From CAZWUL01 sp964636625 (GTDB taxonomy: Bacteria > Atribacterota > Phoenicimicrobiia > Phoenicimicrobiales > Stramentimicrobiaceae): a stretch of 6,632 bases of DNA. The translations under genes were made by a program, and so were the position numbers. The stretch is from positions 1-6,632 of the forward strand of contig CAZWUL010000057.1 of the NCBI GenBank assembly GCA_964636625.1, in the 5' to 3' direction. Positions within the stretch are counted from its first letter, which is position 1. Every line of letters starts with the position of its first letter. Below are positions 1-6,632 of this stretch, piece by piece. The notes below the pieces were generated by a model, which made no database searches, was not told the DNA's origin, and saw only the letters and a list, made by a program, of their open reading frames with translations.

Positions 1-504
1 TACAATTATGAAAAAGGTTTAAGACAGGAATTAGAGGATCAATTAAAATCTATAAAACGCATAAGGGCTATGGAACTTTCCAGGGAAGCATCACCAGTTA
101 AAATCGTAGAATCATTCTCAAAAGATGCCATAAGGGAAGCAACTGGATCATGGAACATTAAAAGGGGAGATGTAGTTCTATTAAAGAGTTCTGAAGGTGG
201 AGGCTCCCAAACTGCTGCATTACTGGTTGGTTTGGGGGTAAAGGCAGTTCTGACAACTGATAAAATGTCTCATCAGGCTAAAGAGGAATTTGAAAAACAC
301 ATGGTCCCCTTAATTGAACTGGATAGGGTGGATCTGGAAATGGCTGATGACTTTGCGGTTATCCGTTCCCAGGATCTGGAAAGGGAAATTGCCCAATGGA
401 AACAAAATCAGGAAGAAAGGAAGAAAAAAGAAGAAAAAAATAAGCTTTTAAAAATAATGGATGACTATAGGGCTCAAAGAAAAAGATCAACCAATAACTA
501 TTAG
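1..504 (+). CDS. C-terminal part of a DUF460 / COG2433-family protein (5' end outside window)
   Basis: The reading frame is open from the first base and ends at TAG 502-504, giving 167 residues, so the true start lies upstream. The ATG at 70 is internal, because in-frame coding of the same character (charged, helical) continues to the window edge. The visible part has a short charged helix, then a compact alpha/beta segment (about residues 30-125) with a glycine-rich turn SSEGGGSQTAALL and the stretch GVKAVLTTDKMSHQAKEEFE. It ends in a lysine/glutamate-rich probable coiled coil finishing in DDYRAQRKRS. From memory of the family, this matches the C-terminus of archaeal DUF460 proteins of about 600-650 residues, whose N-terminal part has an RNase H/RuvC-like fold. 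That catalytic part is not in this window, so nuclease activity cannot be judged. The cellular role is not established. The family assignment is moderately sure. Confidence 0.68.
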   Translation, partial: YNYEKGLRQELEDQLKSIKRIRAMELSREASPVKIVESFSKDAIREATGSWNIKRGDVVLLKSSEGGGSQTAALLVGLGVKAVLTTDKMSHQAKEEFEKHMVPLIELDRVDLEMADDFAVIRSQDLEREIAQWKQNQEERKKKEEKNKLLKIMDDYRAQRKRSTNNY

Positions 505-540
505 TCCATTGGCTAAATTATACTCTAAACTGAAGAAATC

Positions 541-564
541 ATTGATTAACTTAAGTTAATCAAT
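541..564. repeat. Perfect 24-bp palindrome
   Basis: The half-site ATTGATTAACTT is followed directly by its exact reverse complement, with no spacer. It begins 37 nt after the stop of the upstream gene and about 230 nt before wecB. As DNA it could be a dimeric regulator's operator; as RNA it could fold into a hairpin of about 10 bp below a 4-nt loop. No T-tract follows directly, so it is not a typical terminator. The sequence ACTTAAG in its centre recurs at 575-581. Confidence 0.6.
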
Positions 565-577
565 TAAGATCATCACT

Positions 578-593
578 TAAGGTTTATCCCTTA
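578..593 (+). repeat. Small inverted repeat (5-bp stem)
   Basis: TAAGG (578-582) and CCTTA (589-593) are complementary around a 6-nt loop. It lies between the 24-bp palindrome and a T5 run at 603-607. Together they could form a weak 3' end for the upstream transcript, but the stem is short and AT-rich and may be chance. Confidence 0.3.
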
Positions 594-632
594 TGGTCAC
601 TATTTTTCCTTAACTAGTTCCGTCATTAAACT

Positions 633-663
633 TACCAATGATTTTATCCCCGGATAATTGGTA
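633..663 (+). repeat. Nested inverted repeat / hairpin in the wecB upstream spacer
   Basis: TACCAAT (633-639) pairs perfectly with ATTGGTA (657-663). Inside it, TATC (645-648) pairs with GATA (653-656) around a CCCG loop, leaving a 5-nt bulge (640-644) on the left side. This is a better-than-random stem for an AT-rich spacer. It lies upstream of the candidate wecB promoter, so it is more likely part of the upstream gene's 3' region or a DNA-level element than a wecB leader. Confidence 0.4.
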
Positions 664-720
664 TGATTTAAGATTTTTGGGCCCCCTGATTTTATGGAAT
701 CTTTATTAATGAATCCCATC

Positions 721-745
721 TATATTTAGATATTAAATTATAATA
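721..745 (+). promoter_or_regulatory. Candidate TATA region for wecB
   Basis: Two overlapping AT-rich candidates resemble archaeal TATA boxes: TATATTTA at 721-728 and TTAAATTATAATA at 733-745. With the usual distance of about 25 nt, transcription would start around 750-768, leaving a leader of roughly 25-45 nt before the ATG at 794. The spacer is AT-rich overall, so the exact box is uncertain. Confidence 0.38.
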
Positions 746-793
746 CATTGAATTTACCTTTTTAATAATCAGAACAAGGATGGTTGTGGATTT

Positions 794-2116
794 ATGAAAA
801 TAGCGTTTATAATAGGCACCAGACCCGAAATCATCAAAATGTCCCCTTTAATTGATGAAGTGGATAAAAGGGGAATTGATTACATTTTAATACATACTGG
901 TCAGCATTACGATCATGAAATGTCCCAACAGTTTTTCCTGGACCTGGAACTCTCCCAACCCCACTACAACATAGGGGTGGGTTCAGATTCCCATGGGAAA
1001 CAAACCGCGGTTATGATGGAGGGCATTGAAAAAGTTCTCCTTTCTGAAAAACCAGACATTGTCCTGGTGCAGGGTGATACCAATGCGGTTCTAGCCGGGG
1101 CCCTGGTTGCAGCTAAACTACACATAGCAGTGGGACACGTGGAGGCCGGACTCCGCTCCTATGATAAGACCATGCCGGAGGAGATAAACCGTATGGTGGC
1201 AGATGTGTGCACCAACCTCTTCTTTGTGCCCACCGAGGAAACTGCCATAAATCTGTTATTTGAGGGAATATCTCCTGCAAATATTTTCATCACCGGCAAT
1301 ACTGTGGTGGATGCCTGTTACCGAAACCTTAAAATTGCTGGTAAAACCTCCCAGATCATGCCCCAACTGGAACTTGATGGTGACATCTTGTTATTAACTT
1401 TACACCGTGCCGAGAATGTTGATGACCGGGAAAGACTGGAAAACATAGTAGAAGCTCTCCTTAAAGTTGAAAGCCTTACCATAGTCTTCCCGGTACATCC
1501 CCGTACTATGAAAACCCTCAAAGAATTTGGAATGTTTTCACAACTTGAAAAAGCCCCTCACATTAAGATGATAAAGCCCATTGGTTATCTTGACTTCCTG
1601 ATCCTCCAGTCCAATTCCAAGTTAATAATGACTGATTCTGGTGGAATCCAGGAAGAAGCCATAACCCTTGATATACCATGCTTAACCCTTCGGTACAACA
1701 CCGAACGACCAGAAACAGTCCAAGCAGGGGGTAATATCCTGGTGGGTTCCGATACTGAAAAAATAACCGAAATTGTCTCCATGATACTGGGTGATGAGGG
1801 ACTTTATCAAAGGATGAAGGAAGCACCTAATCCATATGGTGATGGCACTAATTCTAAACAGATTGTCGATGCTATACAGAATGCGCACGACCAGGGAAAG
1901 CTGGAAATCAAACCTCCTGAAAGTATAACTGGAAGACAGGTGAAGAAACTTTTGTTGGTGGATGAACCAGTTACTGTGGCCCAATTCGAGGAAAAAAATC
2001 CAAAATGTATTGTAAATATCGTATTTAATGGTGATAATACTGAATATCCAAGATCGGATCTTCTCCTAAATGGTAAAACCATAATGGTTACCCAATTAAG
2101 TGATCCTGATTTATAA
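794..2116 (+). CDS. wecB: UDP-N-acetylglucosamine 2-epimerase (non-hydrolysing), with C-terminal extension
   Basis: This cytoplasmic enzyme interconverts UDP-GlcNAc and UDP-ManNAc, the first step toward UDP-ManNAc-uronic acid. The GT-B-fold signature is complete: GTRPEIIKMSPLI (8-20, with R10 and K15), TGQHYDHEMSQQFF (35-48), QGDTNAVLAG (93-102, D95), GHVEAGLRS (114-122, E117), MPEEINR (127-133), LHRAEN (203-208, H204), PVHPRT (233-238), DSGGIQEEA (281-289) and RPET (305-308). These cover the residues known to matter in bacterial WecB. The ATG start puts the first beta strand MKIAFIIGTRPE at the usual position. The family is about 360-380 residues long; this protein has 440. The normal fold appears to end near residue 365, and the remaining 75 residues are unexplained. 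WecC, the next pathway step, follows after a 371-nt spacer. Function is nearly certain; the in vivo glycan is not known from the sequence. Confidence 0.95.
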   Translation: MKIAFIIGTRPEIIKMSPLIDEVDKRGIDYILIHTGQHYDHEMSQQFFLDLELSQPHYNIGVGSDSHGKQTAVMMEGIEKVLLSEKPDIVLVQGDTNAVLAGALVAAKLHIAVGHVEAGLRSYDKTMPEEINRMVADVCTNLFFVPTEETAINLLFEGISPANIFITGNTVVDACYRNLKIAGKTSQIMPQLELDGDILLLTLHRAENVDDRERLENIVEALLKVESLTIVFPVHPRTMKTLKEFGMFSQLEKAPHIKMIKPIGYLDFLILQSNSKLIMTDSGGIQEEAITLDIPCLTLRYNTERPETVQAGGNILVGSDTEKITEIVSMILGDEGLYQRMKEAPNPYGDGTNSKQIVDAIQNAHDQGKLEIKPPESITGRQVKKLLLVDEPVTVAQFEEKNPKCIVNIVFNGDNTEYPRSDLLLNGKTIMVTQLSDPDL

Positions 2117-2120
2117 TCAC

Positions 2121-2152
2121 CCTTTTCTCTCTTTTTTCCAATTTCTGGAAAA
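2121..2152 (+). terminator. T-rich transcription terminator after wecB
   Basis: Starting 5 nt after the wecB stop is a pyrimidine tract ending in six T (2132-2137), typical of archaeal intrinsic termination. A 7-bp inverted repeat, TTTTCCA (2134-2140) and TGGAAAA (2146-2152) around a 5-nt loop, overlaps the tract. Its position suggests wecB is transcribed separately from wecC. Confidence 0.55.
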
Positions 2153-2420
2153 CGAAAATATAATTAAACTAAAAAAGTAAAGAGATTAAAAAAAGATTTA
2201 AATGATTTTTAATTTAAAGACTTTCAATGCCTGAAGTTTTTTTCAAATCCTTTCCAATAAATTTTAAATAATTGTCCAAGTGTTTAATGTGTACCCAGTC
2301 TAAAATAGATTACCAAACGTTCATAGGTATTAAATGATTAAACTCCATTTACATTTTGAATTTTTAAGGATTTTTGTTAGACAATTTAATAAGATCCATT
2401 ACTGGAACTAATCAAGGTTA
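2153..2420. other. AT-rich non-coding spacer between wecB and wecC
   Basis: I see no convincing gene here. The stretch is strongly AT-rich with A- and T-runs. It contains two nested pairs of complementary arms: AATTGTC (2270-2276) with GACAATT (2380-2386), and GTTTAAT (2282-2288) with ATTAAAC (2337-2343), the latter with an inner TACC/GGTA pair (2292-2295/2326-2329). In sequence this AT-rich, such arms may arise by chance. The longest + strand ATG frame noticed is 25 codons (2334-2411) and is unsupported. Confidence 0.5.
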
Positions 2421-2435
2421 AAAAAATTTATCTTA
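2421..2435 (+). promoter_or_regulatory. Candidate BRE/TATA promoter for wecC-mfnD
   Basis: A run of A followed by TTTATCTTA resembles an archaeal purine-rich BRE followed by a TATA box. Transcription would start near 2455, giving a leader of about 30 nt before the ATG at 2488. It is the box best placed for the wecC start. The assignment is by eye only. Confidence 0.45.
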
Positions 2436-2475
2436 CAACAGAAAAATCTTCAACAAAAAAATAATGGTTTAATTC

Positions 2476-2482
2476 AGGGGAT
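2476..2482 (+). promoter_or_regulatory. Ribosome binding site of wecC
   Basis: The purine-rich AGGGGAT lies 5 nt before the ATG at 2488 and partly matches the archaeal consensus GGAGGTGAT. It supports this start, which also places the Rossmann glycine motif at the normal distance from the N-terminus. Confidence 0.55.
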
Positions 2483-2486
2483 AGAG

Positions 2487-3785
<1,299 letters not shown>

Positions 3786-3789
<4 letters not shown>

Positions 3790-4796
3790 ACCTCTTAATT
3801 TTTGAATACGCCAGTGCACTGGGGATCAAGGACCCTGCTTTAACTGCAGAAGGTAAAGCAATGCTCCGTGGCCTTACCTGTGACCTGGAATGTTTACCTG
3901 CCAGCTATCTCATATCCAAAAATATAGATTCAATCGAAGGAAGCCAATGTAAGCCAGTAGTTATAGAAGGATCCATTGACGACTGGATTTTGGATAACAT
4001 CTCTCAGTATGATTACTGTTTACCTATAGCTCCTGAAGAAGACTTCATACTATGCGGATTAACCAGAGCCATTGAGAAAAGTGGGGTTCAGGTGGTAGGA
4101 TCAGATTCCAATGCAGTACGCATTTGTTCGGATAAATACCTCACCTACCAAATCCTCAAGGATAAAGTCCCAGTTATCCCCACTCATAGTGTGACCTGGG
4201 AAGATATTGGATTACATGCCCCGGGAATATCTGGAGAAAAGGTGGTTAAACCTTCAGATGGGGTTTCCTGTTCAGCGGTGCAAATTGTGGACTCTGAAGA
4301 ATCTTTTAAATCTGCAACCCGGAAAGTGAGAGCGATAAGCAGTCTCCCCTACTTCCTGGTGCAGGATTACATAGAAGGAGATAGCGCCAGTGTAAGTTTA
4401 CTCAGTAACGGTAAAACAGCAATACCCCTCAGCCTAAATCAACAGAATATCAGCACTGAAAATGGAACCATTAATTATAATGGTGGAAAAGTCCCCATGA
4501 CTCATCCCCTGGAAAAGGAAGCTAAAAATGTAGCTAAAAAAGCAGTTGAATCCATCAGTGGACTGAAGGGTTATGTGGGGGTGGACATGATCCTGGATGA
4601 TGATGAGGTTTATCTGGTGGAGATTAACTCAAGGATAACTACACCCTACGTGGCCCTTAGAAATATGCTCAACTTTAATTTAGGGGAAGCCATAGTTCAA
4701 TCTGCACAGGGTAAACTTCCCGGGGAATTCACCCTGGAAAGAGAGATAGAAATTCAAAAAAAGGGGAACAGACTCAATTTAAATGTGATTAGTTGA
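3786..4796 (+). CDS. mfnD: Tyramine-L-glutamate ligase, ATP-grasp, methanofuran biosynthesis
   Basis: MfnD joins glutamate to tyramine through its gamma-carboxyl using ATP, giving gamma-glutamyltyramine, a methanofuran precursor. The 336-residue protein has an N-terminal alpha/beta domain starting MNLLIFEYASALG and an ATP-grasp core. Visible core elements are SDKYLTYQILKD (115-126), VVKPSDGVSC (153-162, with the nucleotide-binding K155), FLVQDYIEGDSASVS (190-204), and the metal-binding end GVDMI...YLVEINSR (265-283, with D267, E279 and N281). Start choice: TTG at 3786 gives the family's usual N-terminus, whereas the next in-frame ATG would remove about 25 conserved residues. It overlaps the wecC stop as TTGA. 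The purine-rich GGAAGG (3778-3783) just upstream is unusually close to the start, so termination-reinitiation from wecC is likely. Carbamoyl-phosphate-synthase-like or other ATP-grasp ligases are less likely given mfnF downstream. Confidence 0.85.
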
Positions 4797-4928
4797 AAGT
4801 ACATGATTCCATAAGTTATAAATTTAGTTAGTTTGGAACTAAGATGGTTATAATAATAACATGAATAATAAATTCACTCTTTTAAATCTTTTATTGGATT
4901 GTAAAAATTTCTCATTCAAGGTGATTAA
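4797..4928 (+). promoter_or_regulatory. mfnD-mfnF spacer with candidate TATA boxes
   Basis: The 132-nt spacer has no clear hairpin or T-rich terminator after mfnD, so read-through into mfnF is plausible. It also holds two TATA-like sequences, TATAAATT (4817-4824) and TTTAAATCTTTTA (about 4881-4893). The second would place a transcript start about 20 nt before mfnF. Which is used cannot be decided by eye. Confidence 0.35.
4918..4925 (+). promoter_or_regulatory. Strong ribosome binding site fixing the TTG start of mfnF
   Basis: AAGGTGAT matches the archaeal Shine-Dalgarno consensus (GGAGGTGAT, complementary to the 16S rRNA tail) at seven of its last eight positions. It sits 3 nt before TTG 4929. 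It is the best ribosome binding site in the window and decides the start at a non-ATG codon. Confidence 0.75.
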
Positions 4929-5957
4929 TTGAAAATTGCAGGTTTTGATATTGGAGGAGCAAATACCGACTTGGCTGTGGTTGAATTTGATGAAAAGGGA
5001 AAAATCATCAACATAAGAACTGATTTTTCCTACCTACCCATGTGGAATAAAAAAGATGAGCTATCCCGAACCCTCTTAGAACTTTTAGGAAAAGATATCG
5101 ATGAGATCGATGCAGTAAGTATTTCCATGACTGCCGAACTAGCTGATAGTTACCAGAGCAAGAATGAAGGCGTGTTGGATATTTCAGGGATGGTTATAGA
5201 AACATTCAACCTTCCAGTTGCCTTTGTTGGTCTTAATGGTATGATGGATTATGAATCAGTTCAAAAAAATCCCCAGGAACTGGCTGCCGCTAACTGGATT
5301 GCCACCGCACCACTAGCAGCCTTCATGGCCCCTGATTGTATATTCATCGATACTGGAAGTACCACCACCGATATAATTCCCATTAAAAATGGTAATGAAT
5401 GTGCCAAGGGAAGAACTGATCTGGAGAGGCTGGCAACTGGGGAACTGGTATACACCGGGACTCTCCGTACTAACGTGGCCACTCTGGTGGATAAAGTACC
5501 ATTAAAAGGTGAAATGGTGCGCATTGCCTCGGAAATTTTCGCAGTAACTGCCGATGTTCATTTGGTCCTGGGAAACATCACCATGGAAGACTACACCTCC
5601 GAAACCCCTGATGGGGAGGATAAATCCCGGGAAAATTCACTTTTAAGACTAGCACGGGTGGTATGTGGAGATCTGGATCTGTTGAGTCCGGATGATGTGG
5701 AGGAAATTGCCAGGTTCATCTACCAGAAACAGGTGGAACAGGTGGCTGAAGCCCTTGAAGAAGTCAGTGGCCGAGAAAATATTGAACTTGTAATTGCCAC
5801 GGGATTGGGAATGAACATCATTGGATGTGAAGCTGCAAAACTCCTGGGTCTTGAGGTTAGAACCATGGAAGAAATCCTCAGCAAGGAGGATTGTGTAGTG
5901 GCACCAGCAGTGGGAACTGCTATTCTAATGGAAAAGTTTCTAGAAAGAGGAAAATAA
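4929..5957 (+). CDS. mfnF: Methanofuran synthase step MfnF (hydantoinase/oxoprolinase-like ASKHA fold)
   Basis: MfnF condenses the phenol oxygen of gamma-glutamyltyramine with the diphosphate of aminomethylfuran, forming the core of methanofuran. In databases such proteins are often labelled hydantoinase/oxoprolinase family or H4MPT-linked C1-transfer protein. The 342-residue sequence shows an actin-like ATPase fold: phosphate-1 loop GFDIGGANTDLAVVE (5-19), phosphate-2 loop FIDTGSTTTDIIPI (139-152), a C-terminal nucleotide loop VIATGLGMNIIG (288-299) and APAVGTAILME (325-335). SMTAELADSY (66-75) and TGELVYTGTLRTNV (170-183) are further conserved-looking stretches. The TTG start follows a strong ribosome binding site and gives the expected MKIAGFDIGG. 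Its substrate is the product of MfnD encoded just upstream, which supports MfnF over the related bacterial C1-pathway proteins of the same family. Confidence 0.85.
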   Translation: MKIAGFDIGGANTDLAVVEFDEKGKIINIRTDFSYLPMWNKKDELSRTLLELLGKDIDEIDAVSISMTAELADSYQSKNEGVLDISGMVIETFNLPVAFVGLNGMMDYESVQKNPQELAAANWIATAPLAAFMAPDCIFIDTGSTTTDIIPIKNGNECAKGRTDLERLATGELVYTGTLRTNVATLVDKVPLKGEMVRIASEIFAVTADVHLVLGNITMEDYTSETPDGEDKSRENSLLRLARVVCGDLDLLSPDDVEEIARFIYQKQVEQVAEALEEVSGRENIELVIATGLGMNIIGCEAAKLLGLEVRTMEEILSKEDCVVAPAVGTAILMEKFLERGK

Positions 5958-5977
5958 ATCATATACTACTAAAATAT

Positions 5978-6003
5978 AAACCTAAATCAATTATAGGGTT
6001 TTT
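5978..6003 (+). terminator. Candidate terminator after mfnF
   Basis: AAACCTA (5978-5984) pairs with TAGGGTTT (5994-6001) with one bulged G, and a T5 run (5999-6003) forms the end of the right arm and beyond. It begins 21 nt after the mfnF stop. A hairpin plus T-tract fits termination, though the stem is imperfect. Confidence 0.45.
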
Positions 6004-6065
6004 ATCGGAAGATATTGGGTAAATTAGCATTAAATAAGGAATATGGATTTGCATCACATGACAAC

Positions 6066-6073
6066 ATATAAAT
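6066..6073 (+). promoter_or_regulatory. TATA box close to the start of the 6100 gene
   Basis: ATATAAAT is a good archaeal TATA box centred about 30 nt before the ATG at 6100. With the usual spacing of about 25 nt to the transcript start, the leader would be only about 3-8 nt. No clear ribosome binding site is visible (GGGAAT at 6085-6090 is weak), which fits a nearly leaderless transcript. A second TATA-like sequence, AAAATATAAA, lies at 5971-5980. Confidence 0.5.
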
Positions 6074-6099
6074 CTGATTAAATAGGGAATCATAATTCT

Positions 6100-6632
6100 A
6101 TGAAAAAGAGTTGGATAATCTTGGTTATAATCCTGGGGATTGTAGCAATATTCTTATTTGCTAACTCCAGTCAACACTCCATTTTAGGTTCTGATCAGCA
6201 GGGATACGTTACCAGAGAAGTTTATTCCCATTATGGGAATCCTGCTGCAAAGATTGCAGTGGTGACGGGTATGCATCCCCGGGAGGATCTCTCAACCAAC
6301 CTGGTGCCCCATGTGGTGAAACTTTTCGCTCTCCTGAATAACGTGGAGATGGTTGATTATCATGTTACGGTAACTGATCAGGCCCAGGACTTTGATATTG
6401 GCCGTAGTAATGGACAGGACCTGGTTGAAAAATATGCCATTCCAGATATTAAAAAATCAGATTACCAGCTGGTGATCATTGCCCATGACCATGAACAGGG
6501 CTATGGTGAAGGGTACTACATTGCCACCCCCACTCATGACTCCAAATCAGTCACCCTTGGTAAGGCAGTTCACCAGTTACTCCCTCAATTCAATTATTAT
6601 CCGGGTTCATCCAGTACCCGTGAGAAGAGTAG
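6100..6632 (+). CDS. Membrane-anchored or secreted protein with possible M14-type zinc motif (3' end outside window)
   Basis: The frame opens at ATG 6100 and stays open to the window end, giving 177 residues with no stop. The N-terminus MKKS is followed by a strongly hydrophobic stretch (residues 5-21), so it is a signal peptide or membrane anchor, with the rest outside the cell. After it, KIAVVTGMHPRE (51-62) looks like a beta strand leading to an HxxE motif (H59, E62). Zinc carboxypeptidases of family M14 and the related succinylglutamate desuccinylase/aspartoacylase group use this as two zinc ligands. About 67 residues later a strand, YQLVIIAHDHE (122-132), supplies candidate third ligands H129 or H131. 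The remaining catalytic glutamate would be past the edge. I do not recognise a specific family, so the enzyme assignment is inference; export is better supported. It has its own promoter and is probably separate from mfnF. Confidence 0.75.
   Translation, partial: MKKSWIILVIILGIVAIFLFANSSQHSILGSDQQGYVTREVYSHYGNPAAKIAVVTGMHPREDLSTNLVPHVVKLFALLNNVEMVDYHVTVTDQAQDFDIGRSNGQDLVEKYAIPDIKKSDYQLVIIAHDHEQGYGEGYYIATPTHDSKSVTLGKAVHQLLPQFNYYPGSSSTREKS

Noticed and set aside
70..504. ATG at 70 as the true start of a 144-residue protein
   Set aside because: The frame is open without a stop back to base 1 and the upstream residues look coding. There is no ribosome binding site before base 70, and the family is much longer, so this is an internal methionine.
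679..684. GGGCCC in an AT-rich spacer as a possible GC-rich terminator stem
   Set aside because: A six-base self-complementary site is too short to form a hairpin with a loop, and no T-tract follows it.
1318..2082. Several antisense open frames of 65-100 codons inside wecB
   Set aside because: They lie wholly within a strongly conserved gene on the other strand and show low-complexity, serine-rich translations without domains; they are shadow frames.
2334..2411. 25-codon ATG frame in the wecB-wecC spacer, preceded by AGGTAT resembling a ribosome binding site
   Set aside because: The short, AT-driven sequence shows no recognisable protein character and no promoter of its own. The upstream match to the binding-site consensus is partial.
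5261..5962. Antisense open frames within mfnF
   Set aside because: They are covered by the conserved ASKHA motifs of mfnF on the + strand, with no independent promoter or ribosome binding site seen.

Overview
The window looks like chromosomal DNA of a hydrogenotrophic methanogenic archaeon, most likely a Methanobacterium-like member of the Methanobacteriales. The main evidence is two adjacent genes for late steps of methanofuran synthesis (mfnD, mfnF), a coenzyme of methanogenesis. Supporting signs are an archaeal-type DUF460/COG2433 protein, TTG starts behind archaeal-style ribosome binding sites, AT-rich spacers with TATA-like boxes, and T-rich termination tracts. The genus is inferred from style, not proven. 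All genes seen lie on the + strand.

Layout: (1) 1-504 is the C-terminal end of a DUF460-family protein, cut by the window edge. (2) 505-793 is a spacer with several inverted repeats, including a perfect 24-bp palindrome, and a candidate promoter. (3) 794-2116 is wecB, UDP-GlcNAc 2-epimerase, with an unexplained C-terminal extension of about 75 residues. (4) 2117-2487 is a 371-nt AT-rich spacer with a T-rich terminator at its left end and a candidate promoter at its right end. (5) 2488-3789 is wecC, UDP-ManNAc 6-dehydrogenase. (6) 3786-4796 is mfnD, tyramine-glutamate ligase, which overlaps wecC by 4 nt. (7) 4797-4928 is a short spacer. (8) 4929-5957 is mfnF, with a strong ribosome binding site before a TTG start. 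(9) 5958-6099 is a spacer with a hairpin/T-tract and a TATA box close to the next start. (10) 6100-6632 is the start of a membrane-anchored or secreted protein with a possible M14-type zinc motif, cut by the right edge.

How the genes work together: WecB and WecC catalyse consecutive steps from UDP-GlcNAc to UDP-ManNAc to UDP-ManNAc-uronic acid, a precursor for surface glycans. MfnD makes gamma-glutamyltyramine, and MfnF joins that product to the aminomethylfuran unit, so these two are also consecutive. The link between the two pathways is only physical: the wecC stop and mfnD start overlap, which implies one transcript and probably coupled translation.

I see no mobile element, CRISPR array, tRNA or rRNA. 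The genes are mostly recognisable housekeeping or cell-surface genes. I did not find a convincing new defence or mobile system. The more unusual points are the WecB C-terminal extension, the wecC-mfnD coupling, the palindrome-rich spacer, and the unfamiliar exported protein at the right edge.
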